Below, in pieces: positions 11,709-23,598 of a stretch of DNA of 64,000 bases. Under the pieces are notes generated by a model. That model did not search any database. It was not told where the DNA came from and saw only the letters and a list, made by a program, of their open reading frames with translations. Numbering within the stretch: the first letter of the stretch is position 1; each line of letters starts with the position of its first letter. The translations under genes and the position numbers were made by a program. The DNA comes from Ephydatia muelleri. Its lineage: Eukaryota > Porifera > Demospongiae > Spongillida > Spongillidae. Location: NCBI GenBank assembly GCA_013339895.1, contig JABACO010000013.1:3890015-3954014 (forward strand). The letters run 5' to 3'.

Positions 11709-13152
11709 CGTAATACAACTAGTATTTCAACTGCTGATGGCATATTCACCAAACTGGATAAAACTTTGACCAAGCATAGCCTACAGTGGTCAAGCTGTGT
11801 AGGCATTTCTGTTGACAACACAAGTGTAAATGTGGGCAAGAGAGAATCAATAACGACAAGAGACTTGGAGAGAAATAAATCTGTTTACATGTACTTTATG
11901 AGTTGCCCATGTCACATTATTTATAACTGTGCTAGCCACAGCAGCAAGACATTTGTGAAAGCCATAAAATGTGATGTGGGAGATATGGTTGTTGATGTCT
12001 TCTTTTGGTTTGAATATTCAACAAAGAGAAAGAATCTATTAGCTGAATTTTGTCAGTTTTGTGACAGAGTACAGAAAGATAATAAAGTTGATGAGTATCC
12101 GTCGGTTGAATCTTGAAGACTGTTACAGTAGTTCAACGTCTTTTAAAGCAGCATGAAGCACTTAAGTCCTATTTTGAGTCAGAAGAAGAAAGTGTCAATC
12201 AAGACAGATTAGCTAGGTTGAAAAAGAGGTTTTCTGACCCTATGACAGAGGTGTATCTGTTGTTCTATCAGGCCATTCTACCTGTGTTTACTAGTGTAAA
12301 CTTGATGCTTCAGAGGACTGCACTTATGATCTACCTGGTAAGAGGCTTTTTATTCTCCCTGGTTAGAAACACTATGGGAAAGTTCATTAGACCTGAATTG
12401 CTGACAGTGTCAGATGAACAACTGGTCCAGATAGATTTTTCAAATTCAGAGCATCAACTTAAAGCGAATAAATTGTTTACTGGCTTTACTACTAAACAGT
12501 TCTTGAATAGGCTGGCTGCTGATAAGTTGAACGGAGGCAAATTTTAAAAATCTATGTAGAGATTTGAACCTGGCAGCTGTATCATACATGCTCAAAGATT
12601 TCCCTCTGGGGCATGAAGTTCTGTACCATGCTTCTTTCTGCAACTTTGAATTAAGAATGGAAGCTGACATTTCATCAATAGAATTCTTCATCAAGAGGTA
12701 TCCTGTGTTTTTTGCAAGCCTGAACTTGGATGAGCTGCATGAATTAAAAACATCTCTGCTTTAACTGGAATCTTGATGTCGGCAACCATTACAGAAACAA
12801 AGGGTCAGGATTTCCTCAGAATGGAAGTTGTCTGGAATCACCTCTCAAAAAAGAAAGATGCCTCAGGAAATTCCCTATCATTTCTAGAGTTGCCAAATTA
12901 GTTCTGACTATTCCACATAGTAATGCAGATGCAGAAAGGGTGTTTAGCATTATTGGCAAGAACAAAGTGAAGAGCAAGTCAGATCTGGCACTTGAGGGTA
13001 CTATGTCATCTTTAACAACCTGTAAAGTCAATCAGTTCTTTGATGAGCCCTGCTACCAGTTTGAACCAAGCACAGAAATGCTTGATAAAGTAAAGAAAAG
13101 CTACTTTACTCAACAACAAAGCTCATCAGTGACATATAATTATGATAACTAG
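11709..13152 (+). pseudogene. hAT-superfamily transposase, frameshifted
   Basis: Four consecutive coding blocks in different frames reconstruct the middle and end of an hAT-like transposase. Block 1 (11709-12116) carries GISVDNTSVN and CPCHIIYNCASHSSKTF, typical of the catalytic core around the CxxH region. Block 2 (about 12110-12547) has RFSDPMTEVYLLFYQA. Block 3 is 12552-12764. Block 4 (about 12860-13152) has LTIPHSNADAERVFSIIGKN, the C-terminal dimerisation region. Frame breaks fall near 12100, 12545 and 12765. The N-terminal zinc finger is missing. Sequence within blocks is otherwise well preserved, so inactivation is moderately recent. Terminal inverted repeats were not identified. Confidence 0.75.
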
Positions 13153-14130
13153 CTGCCTGCTGATAGGTATGATTTTTTTTTTACATTTCATCTTCATAAA
13201 AGCAATGCAGGAATATACAGGGATACACTATAGAAATTTCTTGCTACTTGATTGCATGATAAAAAAATATAACTTTCATATCAATGCAATTGTTTTAGTT
13301 TTGTCATTGTTTGATCATAGAGTTGAAGGATTAGAAACCGTGCACATGATCCATACACTTGCGCGACAACTCCGATGTGTTAACTTGCTTGTTGTATGTC
13401 AACTGTATTTTTGAAATTAAGAGACCTTTTAATCATCACCTGTGATAGAGTAGTGCGCGGCTATGTTAATGTAGGTAGTTCCAAAGCGGAAAGTTTATCA
13501 TCGTTGATGCTCACACATAAATTGCCCATTCTCCCGCAAAATCGTGCCCAAGCTCAAGCAAACTATCAAAGCACAGTTGGCAGGTCTGGTGATGCTGTAC
13601 AACCTGTACTTTTCTTGCAGCAGAATACGAGTTAGATGGCTGTTACGTGCACATATGCAGTTGGACGAAGATAAAATGAAGCGCGCATTATTGTGGCTAT
13701 TTCAACTAAAGTGAGTTGTATAACCCACGCACACACAAACATTTAAGCACTTGTCTTGTGACGATTGGGCATAGTTGGATGTAATGACTGATGTTTCATG
13801 TAACTAGACACAATGGACAAATGCAGACCATATAAGATCCACTCCATGTGGAACTAATACCGTATTTTCAGTTCTTTTTCGTTTTTTTTTTTTTTTTAAG
13901 TTCGTCGACGCTTTGCATGATATTGTTTAGTTTCGTTTTTCAGCGATTCGTATCAAGAAAGAACGTTGTAATTTGTTTAGCGGCAAATTCTGGCTAAGCT
14001 ATTAACTGGTATACTCGTGCGCATAAGTGGTACTGCCCACCGCATTCAACACTAAGAGCTTTAACTGAACATGATTTTATCAGACTGATATAATGCATTG
14101 ACCACTATGAAAAGCATGCATCACTGTTTA
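13153..14130. other. Unannotated interval
   Basis: Contains a poly-T tract at 13886-13900. No gene or RNA is recognised. Confidence 0.4.
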
Positions 14131-14138
14131 TGCAGAGC

Positions 14139-16174
14139 CAATTCCTCTACTTCAGTCTTCAGAGTCACTCTCAGTCTCATCTTCATCACTGGTTTCTTCA
14201 GAATCCCTGTATGTCACTCTCACTACCGGTATTTAACTCTACCTCTTTATCAATAGCTTGAGTGCCTCTACCCCTGCCTCTGCCCCTACCTCTACATGTA
14301 CTTCCTTAGCCCCCACCCATAGTGCCACAGTCTGCCTCTCTATCAGCACCCTTTCCTCTTTCTCTTCCCCTGCCCCTTCCCCTCTTTCTGCACCTCCGTG
14401 GGGCAGTGGTATCCCTGTGAACAGCAGCTGTGCCCATGTCCACAACATAGTCAGTGGCTGGGGTGCTATTGGGGGCAGTGTTCTGACTTCATGTTGAACA
14501 CTCAAGTGATCAAGTCCAGCTGCTAGGGAACCGATGGCTGTGGCATCATCTGAATCTTACTGTCATAGCACTCAGGATCTGACTCTGTTTGCACATCTTC
14601 ATTGGCTGTGAACAGCTTGCCTTGTGCCTACAACTCCATGGCTGCAATCTGGGTGTCCTGGTCAAAAATCTTGTCGAGCCCTGCTTTACGCCAAGCAGAC
14701 TTGATTAGGTCGGAGTTTCGCTGAAGCTGCATGAAAGCAGCTGCCAAGAAGGTACAACACGGGTCCTTTACCGCATGTCTTGCCTACAGTCCTCTGGAGC
14801 TTTGCCCTCAGCAGCTGCCTATGGACACACTCAAGAAGAAAGGCATGGAATCCTTTCCTAACTGCACTATTGATGGGTTTCTGGACACCCACATCCATTG
14901 GCTGGACCTTGCCAGTACAGCCAGCAGGAATAAATGCAATTCGCACACCTGGTGGTTTTCCTGGAACAGTTGTTGTACCTGCATTAGAAAGTACGACAGC
15001 TGCTGGCCATACATATGCCGCTGAGAGTCTTTCTTGCACATTTGCAATGAAATCTCCTCTGAGGTGCACCTTCCAGCAATCCATAATGAGCAGCAGTGGT
15101 GGTGCATTGCTTGGGTGATCTTTCCAATGCTGCAGTTGTATTCTGACATTTTTGACATATTTGACCAGCACATATTCAACCCACAGCTGCATTGCTTCAA
15201 AACTGGCCCAATGGTTGGAAATCATAGTCAGATGAACATGCAGCTTGTCAAGCTGATGACGTCCCTCACCAACTGGCAAGCTTCTTTCTGTCTTGCCTTG
15301 AAAGATCACCCGCATCCCAATAGCAGTACCAGCAGCTGATATGGCTGGTACAATGGTTATCTGACGCTTGTCTTCTTGAACAACCGATGGAACACTCTTT
15401 GAACCACACTTGGCCCACGTGTTTCTGCCCACAGGAACAATGGCAATACCTGCTTGGTCTGGGTTGACAATGAGAGCAGGTGGGATCTTCTTTGTCCACT
15501 CATAGTACGCCAGTAGAAGAATGAACAAATGCACTTTTTGTTGCCAGTCACTGGGCAATTTTTGAGCAGCGCAGTAGCTCTTTGAGCTGACAATCCCATT
15601 TGCTTCAGCAAATTGAATACTCAGCCAGTGAAGACCCTGAAACCACCTCCATTCTCCAAGAGAACACTGCCAAGCCCTTTTTCAACAATCACATTCCTGA
15701 TAGTGGGCTTCAATCCCTCAATGGTAATCTGCAAAGGTATCGATACATACTGGTGACATAAAAACCTCGCATACACAATGCATAAGCATTTACGTGTATG
15801 CATACATGTACATACATATACATGACTGTAGTATTTCATACATGTACATGTACACTGTATACCGGTGCCGGATATCGATACAAATTCTACAATACAGATC
15901 CTTACCGGTCCATTTTCCTTCACAATCTGCTCAATCTTTGCCTGGATATCTGCATAGAGCTGATCACTCACCAATTTCACGCCCTTGTGTTGCTTGGTTT
16001 CAGCAATTCCATTTTTGAGCCATGTTGCCATTGTCGTGATTTTCAACCTCTCGAAGCATGGGAGTTTAATCAAATCTTTGTAAAGCTCCATTGGTTTGAA
16101 AGCATCAGGGTGAGGGAGCTTAGCCACCATTTGGTCTCGCATTTGCGAGCCAAGCGTTGATGAAATGCTTGCCA
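14139..16174 (-). pseudogene. Pogo/Tigger-like DDE transposase with intron, broken
   Basis: On the minus strand, 16174-15906 encodes the N-terminal region ending KENGP. A 177-bp intron follows (donor GTAAGG, acceptor TTTGCAG), then ITIEGLKPTIRN from 15728. Both sides are in phase 0. The DDE_1-type catalytic domain shows VNPDQAGI (first Asp), EDKRQIT, LLIMDCWKVH (second Asp), FIPAGCTGKVQPMDVGVQKP (third Asp), then NSDLIKSAWRKAG and an acidic SDEDETESDSED tail near 14205-14165. These fit the pogo/Tigger branch of Tc1-mariner-type DNA transposases. Three lesions inactivate it: a TGA near 15621 where a Trp is expected, a one-base loss near 15550 and another frame change near 14770-14800. The N-terminal DNA-binding region beyond 16174 is not clear; an acceptor CTACAG at that point suggests more exons upstream. 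Confidence 0.75.
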
Positions 16175-16297
16175 CTGTAGGTAAGGCCCAGGGGACATTT
16201 ATTAAACTTTATAACACAAAATAAAACAATTACAATCGCACACACTAAAAAAGTTCACTCCCATGACAAGTCCAGTCCAGTCATTTCCTGCACATTT

Positions 16298-16298
<1 letters not shown>

Positions 16299-16364
<66 letters not shown>

Positions 16365-16447
16365 GAGGAGAGAGGAGCGAGAGGAGAGAGAGGGAGAGGA
16401 GATGGCTAGGATGAGCGCGGCGCGCTAGAGAGAGAGAGAGAGAGAGA
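16299..16447. repeat. GA microsatellite
   Basis: Pure (GA)n from 16299 to about 16360, then an interrupted GA-rich stretch and a second short (GA)n at 16427-16447. Confidence 0.97.
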
Positions 16448-17016
16448 TTTATAAGACCATGGCGCATTGCACACACATAGAACCCCCATTTCCTTGTTTA
16501 GTTACACTACTGTTTGTGGCCTGAATGGCACGGATCCACTCAAAAATAGCCCTGTGAGGGCGACCCACTGGCTTGGAATCATGTGCTTTTTTTCTTTTGG
16601 TACCGATAGGAAAGGAAATAGTTGTAATATTGAGCATAAGTGGTTTCTGGTTTTGCGGATTCCCATCACCCGGTACTGTGTGGTGGTACATGTATCCCAT
16701 ACCATGTCTAGATCCGTTGTAGATACCGGTACCACTACTGGAGCTAATCTTGCAGATGCCCATGGTAAAAGAGTCTGTTGCCACCTGTCACGCTTCCAAC
16801 CCTTGGGTTTTGGAACCTCCACCTCCGTTGTTAGGTACTTGTATATTGTTTTCAAATTACATATTTTGCAACAACTTTGGTATAGCCTGAAAGAGCAAAT
16901 GAAATGAATAAAATGATATGTGACATGTGGTTTTTGCATAAGTAGTGAGAAAGTTATAGCGATTCAAAGATTGGACTTTGTGGGAATGGTAATCCATGCG
17001 GTATCCTTCCTCTTGT
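16448..17016. other. Open minus-strand frames, unassigned
   Basis: Two long overlapping minus-strand frames (about 16784-16449 and 16939-16502). One contains GRPHRAIFEWIRAI followed by C-x2-C, faintly like a BED finger. It could be a missing N-terminal exon of the downstream transposase relic. Weak evidence only. Confidence 0.2.
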
Positions 17017-17473
17017 CAGTGGCGGATCCAGGGGGGGGAGGGGGGTGGCACTTGGGGCACGTACCCCCCCCCCCCCCCCCCCCCCCCCCAAAGAATTTTT
17101 TTTTCATGCCATTTAGCTGCGCATGCTCAGCTAGCTAGCTCTGTCATAACCGCCGATATAGATCATCAATTATTCATTAACCCGTCCGATATTATGCAAT
17201 GGCGGCACAATTTGAAGGGATTGAATGTGACGAATCGGAGTATGTGTCAAAGCAGCAAAAAATCATGCAGGCACTTTATCTCCTAAACGTAGAATATTGC
17301 CAATTTCTTCACCTGGTCTAGCAGGAATGTTGTAAAAGGTGGGAGAGTTAGCCATCGATTCATTTGAAGGGATAGGGCTAGAATAAAGAAAACGAAACTA
17401 AGAAGTCAATGTACCAGGTTCCACTTGATTGTCGATTGGGCTTGGGAATACAGAAAGAACACATAAGTGAGTA

Positions 17474-17699
17474 TTGCAATTCAAGAATATAAATATACCA
17501 TGCATATATATAGATTCAAATGCTAACAACCTGCATGCTCCCACAAGCCTGCCAACAGCGCCAGCATCTCTAAAGATCCAAGTAGAAAATTGGGCTAATG
17601 TGTCAGTGATGCTATTTGATAGTATACATTTCAATGGTCAGTCTGCTATTTTGCTGTCTTCTAAAAGCTTGCAGCAAGCATTCAGTTTACTGCAGAGGT
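17474..17699 (+). other. Possible exon, unknown protein
   Basis: An open frame with non-repetitive composition (includes LKIQVENWANVSVMLFDS) runs to a GTATAT donor-like site at 17700. No domain recognised. A further exon-like frame at about 18600-18728 ends in AAACG|GTGAGT and contains EFLEFLRPDSYEGDYIVFSK. Both lie between the candidate element ends, so they may belong to the mobile element or to a host gene whose introns it invaded. Confidence 0.3.
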
Positions 17700-17779
17700 A
17701 TATTTAAACGATCCTGGCTTGAATTGGAGCCTTGGCTTTTTATGACGGTCCACCGTATACCACCTCTGTGACGGTGTCG

Positions 17780-18490
17780 GAGGAATGGCTGTCCCCCTGG
17801 AAAAAGTGTCCCCCCCGGACATTCGTTCCTAGGTAGTAAACCCAAAACTTCTCTATTGAGAAAGTGATTCGTGTTATGTATAGGATTGGTGGTGAAGTTG
17901 CATGTGTCCAGTACAGAGACAATTAGAAACTTGTGACTGTGGGCTGACCTGAAGACGGTGAAATGGCTGCACGTGATCGTTGTCATAAGCAGTGTGACAG
18001 CATTCCAGATATGGTCTGGCTACAGAACTGATCGAACATGGTATTGTGGTGACTGCTGCATTGTGTTGATGACTTAAAAATTTGCTTGATTTTTGACACT
18101 GATGACAAAAATTGCTGTCTCTCATTTAATTGACTTCTGACATTGTTTAAGTATGTACATGTACACGATTGACATATTTTCATTCATTGATGTAGGAAGC
18201 AGAGAGGTAAATCCATCAATTGTGCATGTATCGATCGGCGTAATTAACGTTCAATTGAAGCGATATTAATAAATCACGCGAAACATAAGGGCGCATTCCC
18301 TCGGGGAATGTTTGGGGGAACATTTGTACTGAGGAGAAATGGGGGGGACATTTTCTCCTAGGCACAAATGTCCCCCCCCCCCCCCCCGGACATTCTTTCC
18401 TATAGGAACCATTGTCTGGGGGGACAGTGGTACCTAGGAAATAATGTCCAGGGGACAGCCATGCCTTAGGACAGTGAAAGGGGGGGACAG
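17780..18490. repeat. Fold-back of GGGGGACA / TGTCCCCC blocks
   Basis: TGGCTGTCCCCCTGG at 17787 and CCAGGGGACAGCCATG at 18451 are inverted. Between 18330 and 18490 there are many GGGGACA and TGTCCCCC words joined by TTCCTAGG-like links, with a C-run at 18372-18387. This is a low-complexity palindromic element. Confidence 0.6.
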
Positions 18491-19190
18491 ATTTTCCTAC
18501 GACAACGGTAGAGAACTTAATAGACGCATTTGTGGCATTCTCGAAAGACAAATTGGATCGTTTATTATACAACAAGCAGCAAATGCATAGCACTACTCAA
18601 AGTTCATTGTTATGGATTTTTTATGATGCATTATTTGTCGAAGGGATTTCATAACCAAGTTGCAGAGTTTCTGGAGTTCCTCCGCCCAGACTCCTATGAG
18701 GGAGATTACATAGTATTTTCTAAACGGTGAGTTCAGTACTATACTGAAATACGTTTGGAACATTATTGGCGATTTACGCTCTGCACATATATAGGCTGAC
18801 TCGCTGATCTCTTGATCTGTGGCTCCCCAGCCTTGATCCGTTTTTAGTGCAGTTTTTGCGTACTTTTGGAGGGGTTGTCAACGCAAAAGCGTTGGCTTCT
18901 GGGGCGCAAAAGCGTTGGCTTCTGGGGCTCCACCCCAGACCCCGATGGGAGAGCGCTGTGGAGGGGGCCCCCTCCCGCACCCTCCCCAGGATGGCTCCGC
19001 CCCACCCCTTGTCATGCCCTCAGCTGTGCCCCCCCCCCCCCCCCCCCCCCCGAAATGTTGGATTCGCCGCTGACTTGTCGTCCTTGAAAGAGAATCTTGA
19101 AGGGACATAGCCACATCACTGGGATCGTCAACAGGCTTTCCTACAATAATAACACACGATTTTTTCACTCAATTGTTGTTGCCTAAACAG

Positions 19191-19325
19191 AACTCTCCAG
19201 CTGCAGTTGCCCCGATGGTATCGGACACTGCACTGCAGCGGCTGAAGTCTTTCAAGTTTACAAAGGTCCATGCTCCGCTTGACAAAATTCATGCAGATGA
19301 CCTTGTGCCGCCATCAGTCCTGTAA
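19191..19325 (+). CDS. Probable terminal exon of an unidentified gene
   Basis: Starts after a strong acceptor (TTGTTGTTGCCTAAACAG) and runs 44 codons in phase 0 to TAA at 19323-19325. The peptide (NSPAAVAPMVSDTALQ... ending DDLVPPSVL) is non-repetitive and codon-like but matches no domain I know. Upstream exons may lie at 17474-18728. Coordinates cover only the last exon. Confidence 0.35.
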   Translation, partial: NSPAAVAPMVSDTALQRLKSFKFTKVHAPLDKIHADDLVPPSVL

Positions 19326-19852
19326 CTCTCCTTCCCACTGCCCAACCCTCCTCCCCATATGCATCATGGTTTTTCTATACACTATGACTTTAACTAGCCA
19401 CTTTCCCTGTTTTATGGTGATCACATACTCATATACACGTCATATATGATATTATATACATGTACAGGTGCTCGACTGTACGAGTATATAGGGATGAACA
19501 CTGCCATAATTCGAGACACGCGCTTTTCATGGGTTGCTACAGCTCTGTGCATAGTATCATTGCCCCCGTTCCGTACCAGGCCATTGTTACTTGTACTAGT
19601 ATCGCGGGATATTTTATACATCATGGACGGCGGGTGTCCTCTCCTCTCCTGGCATCTTCTAATTCGACACTAAGACCAGTATGTTCTGACCATACAGATG
19701 TAAAACTAAGGCTAAGCTCGCGCAGAAACCATTTATTAAGAATGAGAACCCACTTCGTCTCGATTGCCCGATGCTAGGAACATTCACTGGAATGTGGTGG
19801 GGGTGGGTGCATGAATGATGGCAGCTTCATACTACATGTACACACACCAGGG

Positions 19853-19925
19853 GCGGACCCAAGATTTTCAGCCGGGCAGAGGGTAGGAAAGGGGGTGGGT
19901 GCGGGAGGGGGCGTGGCCCCTACCG
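19853..19925. repeat. CAGGGGCGGACCCA-type element end
   Basis: Starts CAGGGGCGGACCCAAGATTTT, followed by G-rich sequence. It resembles the 38578 element terminus; no partner end was found nearby. Confidence 0.5.
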
Positions 19926-20277
19926 CTCCAGCTAGATGGTACCTGTAACTTAAAGGTAGAGAGCTCTATTGTACCCAGTTGAACCAACATTTATGGCATG
20001 GCACTGATTTACATGTAAGGGGGTTGGGGTCTAGCTATTTCATCGCATGCAATCATTAACCTTTACAGCCAAGCTTAACAGCATCAGGACAGACTATTTG
20101 TAGTTGTCACCATCTGTAAATACAAATATTGTCATACATTGTGTAATCATAGAGCAAAAAACTTACTAAATTTTTTAGCATGTATACATGTACATATATT
20201 ACATCTCATGAGCTGTGGAGTTGTATGTACATGTAGCGTGTGTGCTTTTTTTTTGAGTGGTGGGCATTGTAAAAGTC

Positions 20278-20347
20278 ATGAATGGTGACACAGCTACAGT
20301 AGTAGCTCTACTGGAGAGAGGAGCTGATATCAATGCTAAGGATAAGG
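20278..20347 (+). pseudogene. Truncated ankyrin-repeat exon
   Basis: Encodes NGDTATVVALLERGADINAK, the second half of an ankyrin repeat, followed by a degenerate donor (GCTAGT instead of GTTAGT seen in the 26435 copy). The front half of the 33-residue repeat is missing. Confidence 0.6.
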
Positions 20348-20529
20348 CTAGTTCAACATGAGGCATACACATGTACATTAGAGAATGTTTAGCTGATTGC
20401 ATGATATTTGCACCTTAGTGTTCAGTGCAAGATTTGAATTGAACTCGTTAAGTCATGCCAATATTTTCTGTGCTTACTTCTCTGAGGTCCTATCAATGCA
20501 TGCCTTACACTGAATGGCCCCACACAGCT

Positions 20530-22350
20530 ACAGTGGATGGGTCACAACCACGACACATGCACAGATGTGTGTCACAGACCTCAGAAAATGCTATTGTGGT
20601 GCAGGATTCCTAGAACATCGCTTAGTTTGGTCACCCTGTCAGTCTCACAGGTGTGACATAGCTATGGTTCTCAGAGGGGGTGGGTCACAACCATGACACA
20701 TGCACAGATGTGTGTCACAGACCTCAGAAAATGCTATTGTGGTGCAGGATTCCTAGAACATTGCTTAGTTTGGTCACAAGGTTGCACTTTGTCACACTCA
20801 CAGGTGTGACATAGCTATGGTCCTCAGAGGGGGTGGGTCACAACCATGACACATGCACAGATGTGCGACACAGACCTCAGGAGATGCTGTTCTGGTGCAG
20901 GATTCCTAAAACATCGCTTAGTTTGGTCACCCTGTCAGTCTCACAGGTGTGACATAGCTATGGTTCTCTGAGGGGGTGGGTCACAGCCATGACACATGCA
21001 CAGATGTGCGACACAGACCTCAGGAGATGTGTTCTGGTGCAGGATTCCTAAAATATCGCTTAGTTTGGTCACCCTGTCAGTCTCACAGGTTAACATAGCT
21101 ATGATCCTCAGAGGGGGTGGGTCACAACCATGACACATGCACAGATGTGCGACACAGACCTCAGGAGATGCTGTTTTGGTGCAGGATTCCTAGAACATTG
21201 CTTAGTTTGGTCACCCTGTCAGTCTCGCAGGTGTGACATAGCTATGGTTCTCAGAGGGGGTGGGTCACAGCCATGACACATGCACAGATGTGCGACACAG
21301 ACCTCAGGAGATGTGTTCTGGTGCAGGATTCCTAAAACATCGCTTAGTTTGGTCACCCTGTCAGTCTCACAGGTTAACATAGCTATGATCCTCAGAGGGG
21401 GTGGGTCACAACCATGACACATGCACAGATGTGCGACACAGACCTCAGGAGATGCTGTTTTGGTGCAGGATTCCTAGAACATTGCTTAGTTTGGTCACCC
21501 TGTCAGTCTCGCAGGTGTGACATAGCTATGGTTCTCAGAGGGGGTGGGTCACAACCATGACACATGCACAGATGTGTGTCACAGACCTCAGGAGATGCTG
21601 TTGTGGTGCAGGATTCCTAGAACATCGCTTAGTTTGGTCACCCTGTCAGTCTCACAGGTTAACATAGCTATGGTCCTCAGAGGGGGTGGGTCACAACCAT
21701 GACACATGCACTGATGTGTGACACAGACCTCAGGAGATGCTATTGTGGTGCAGGATTTCTAGAACATCGCTTAGTTTGGTCACAAGGTTGCACTTTGTCG
21801 CACTCACAGGTGTGACATAGCTATGGTTCTCAGAGGGGGTGGGTCACAGCCATGACACATGCACAGATGTGTGATACAGACCTCAGGAGATTCTATTGTG
21901 GTGCAGGATTCCTAGAACATCGCTTAGTTTGGTCACAAGGTTGCACTTTGTCACACTCACAGGTGTGACATAGCTCAGAGGGGGTGGGTCACAGCCATGA
22001 CAAATGCACAGATGTGTGACACAGACCTCAGGAAATGCTGTTGTGGTGCAGGATTCCTAGAACATCGCTTAGTTTGGTCACCCTGTCAGTCTCACAGGTT
22101 AACATAGCTATGGTCCTCAGAGGGGGCGGGTCACAACCATGACACATGCACAGATGTGTGTCACAGACCTCAGGAGATGCTATTGTGGTGCAGGATTCCT
22201 AGAATATCGCTTAGTTTGGTCACAAGGTTGCACTTTGTCACACTCACAGGTGTGACATAGCTATGGTTCTCAGAGAGGGTGGGTCACAGCCACGACACAT
22301 GCACTGATGTGTGACACAGACCTCAGGAGATGCTATTGTGGTGCAGGATT
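20530..22350. repeat. Satellite of about 143 bp, 13 units
   Basis: The phrase TGGGTCACA(A/G)CCATGACA recurs near 20536, 20681, 20834, 20977, 21118, 21261, 21402, 21545, 21687, 21840, 21985, 22128 and 22280. Spacing is 141-145 bp, or 152-153 bp where a unit carries the longer CAAGGTTGCACTTTGTC variant. Units 20977-21260 and 21261-21544 form a recently duplicated dimer of about 284 bp. No coding role: open frames on the minus strand only reflect the unit. Confidence 0.95.
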
Positions 22351-22532
22351 CTCGCTTATATGTTTAGGATAAAACCAGACCATCGCATCTTTCAAAATTA
22401 GATCATTAAATGATATTCATTTCTATCCTAGCCGCACGGCAAGTGTTTGTGATTATTTGTGTGGAATGTGGTGCCAACTTCCATGCAGTATTTCAATGAA
22501 CCATTTCTCCTAATATTCCTGGCCCGACGAAG

Positions 22533-22673
22533 ACACTGTGACGAGCGTGTCTAACGAGAAGGTGGAGAAGGTGTTGCCAACTGAGAGCCATAAGGGCGGC
22601 GAATTCATTGTTGGTGAAACGGTTGAAGTGAAATATGGAAGGAAGACATGCACAGGGCGAATAGCCGGAATTG
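22533..22673 (+). CDS. Host-like internal exon (KVEKVLP / VGETVEVKYGRK motif)
   Basis: An open frame from about 22533 ends at a clean donor ATTG|GTAAGT (22674). The peptide contains EKVEKVLPTESHKGG and IVGETVEVKYGRKTCTGRIAG. The second motif looks like a short SH3-like or KOW-like strand of the sort seen repeatedly in sponge proteins with BEN or related domains; that link is from memory and unproven. The inverted-repeat arm starts 14 bp beyond the exon, so the following exon may have been displaced. Confidence 0.4.
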
Positions 22674-22686
22674 GTAAGTAGGGTGA

Positions 22687-22834
22687 CAATTGTACTGTAA
22701 TTAGGCAAGTGGAGCGTTAGCTGATCTGAATCTTTACAGACAAGTTTTTTTAATTATGTATACACTATTTCGTAAAGTACGTCACACTTTTTTTGTGTGC
22801 ATCCCCGCGGACTTCCCTCGCATCACATCATCGC
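22687..22834. repeat. Inverted-repeat arm 2
   Basis: Reverse complement of 3-148, including an AT-rich core and the GTCCGCGGGGATGCAC word. It joins directly to the hAT relic on its right. Confidence 0.8.
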
Positions 22835-23392
22835 AAATAAGTCTTGTAATTTCATAAGCAGTGTCAAGTGCATCTTGGCAAGTCTTAGACTCTTTAATAG
22901 CATCACTTACAGCTAGATTTAATGAATGTCCATAGCAGTGCGTGTATAGAGCGCTCGGCTTTCTTCTGCAGTGATTTGTGCTGAAACATCATTCCTGTGT
23001 CCACTCATATTGGAAGCCCCGTCATAGCACTGTCCTTGATAGTTGGGCACACTGAGATTCATCCCTAAATGGGTGTCCTTCAGCCCAATAAAGTATTCAT
23101 GATCTTCTAAGTTCTTGTTTGTCCAGCGAATACAAATAGTAAATTGCTCCTTATTAGCCACATCTGTGCATTCATCAGCCATAATGGTGAACCAGCCACT
23201 TTCTTGAATATCTCTGCTCAGTTTACGAAGAATATGCATGGATGACATAATCTTTAGGCATTCATTTTGAATATCGTACTTGTTAGTTTTTTTTTTTGCA
23301 AACCAGGTTTTGTGATCAGGACATTGTTTTGACTGTTGGGAGAGCAGTGCACCAAAATTGCTATCCTGGTCCACAACATTCTGTAAAGGCAA
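22835..23392 (-). pseudogene. hAT transposase fragment (DUF4371-like core)
   Basis: The minus-strand frame from about 23392 carries DQDSNFGALL, YDIQNECLKIM, WFTIMADECTDVANKEQFTI and YQGQCYDGASNMSG, the conserved block of ZMYM/TTF-type hAT transposases. The frame breaks near 22957; the neighbouring frame continues CYGHSLNLAVSDAIKESKTC and TAYEITRLICDDVM down to the edge of the inverted repeat. N-terminal zinc finger and C-terminal dimerisation region are absent. It is a fragment with one frameshift. The same terminal coding words appear at the start of the window. Confidence 0.75.
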
Positions 23393-23543
23393 ACCTTGTC
23401 ATTAGATACGGTGAGCGATCAGCCTTCTCCGTCTTTATGTGTTTGTACATAAACAGCAACATACATACACTGTAGACCTGCTTTGGCTGAAAATACATTT
23501 AAGAAAAAATTATTTTTAAGCTCGGTATTAAGATTGGTCCGGC

Positions 23544-23546
<3 letters not shown>

Positions 23547-23581
<35 letters not shown>

Positions 23582-23598
23582 TCCGCCCCCCCTGTTCT
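23547..23598. repeat. Poly-C run with GGTTCCGCC end
   Basis: A C-run of about 31 followed by GGTTCCGCCCCCCCTG, which resembles the reverse-complemented end of the CAGGGGCGG... element family. Confidence 0.6.

Larger units (their letters stand above)
17017..19072. mobile_element. Candidate element bounded by CAGTGGCGGATCCAGG-like ends
   Basis: The left end CAGTGGCGGATCCAGG at 17017 leads into G- and C-runs. Near 19058-19072 the reverse complement of a related end occurs (TTGGATTCGCCGCTG), preceded by a long C-run. Similar ends with homopolymer runs occur at 19853, 23570, 28021 and 38578. Flanks share only CTTGT, so a target duplication is not proven and the two ends may belong to separate elements. 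Confidence 0.35.

Noticed and set aside
14239..14505. Independent Gly/Glu/Val-rich minus-strand protein
   Set aside because: It is the degenerate C-terminal region of the DDE transposase relic.
17065..17092. Poly-C run as a sequence gap or vector join
   Set aside because: Similar runs recur beside the same element ends elsewhere, so it is part of the repeat, although its length may be inaccurate.
20530..22350. CRISPR-like or operator-like array
   Set aside because: Units are about 143 bp and similar throughout, with no constant-repeat/variable-spacer structure; a eukaryotic satellite explains it.
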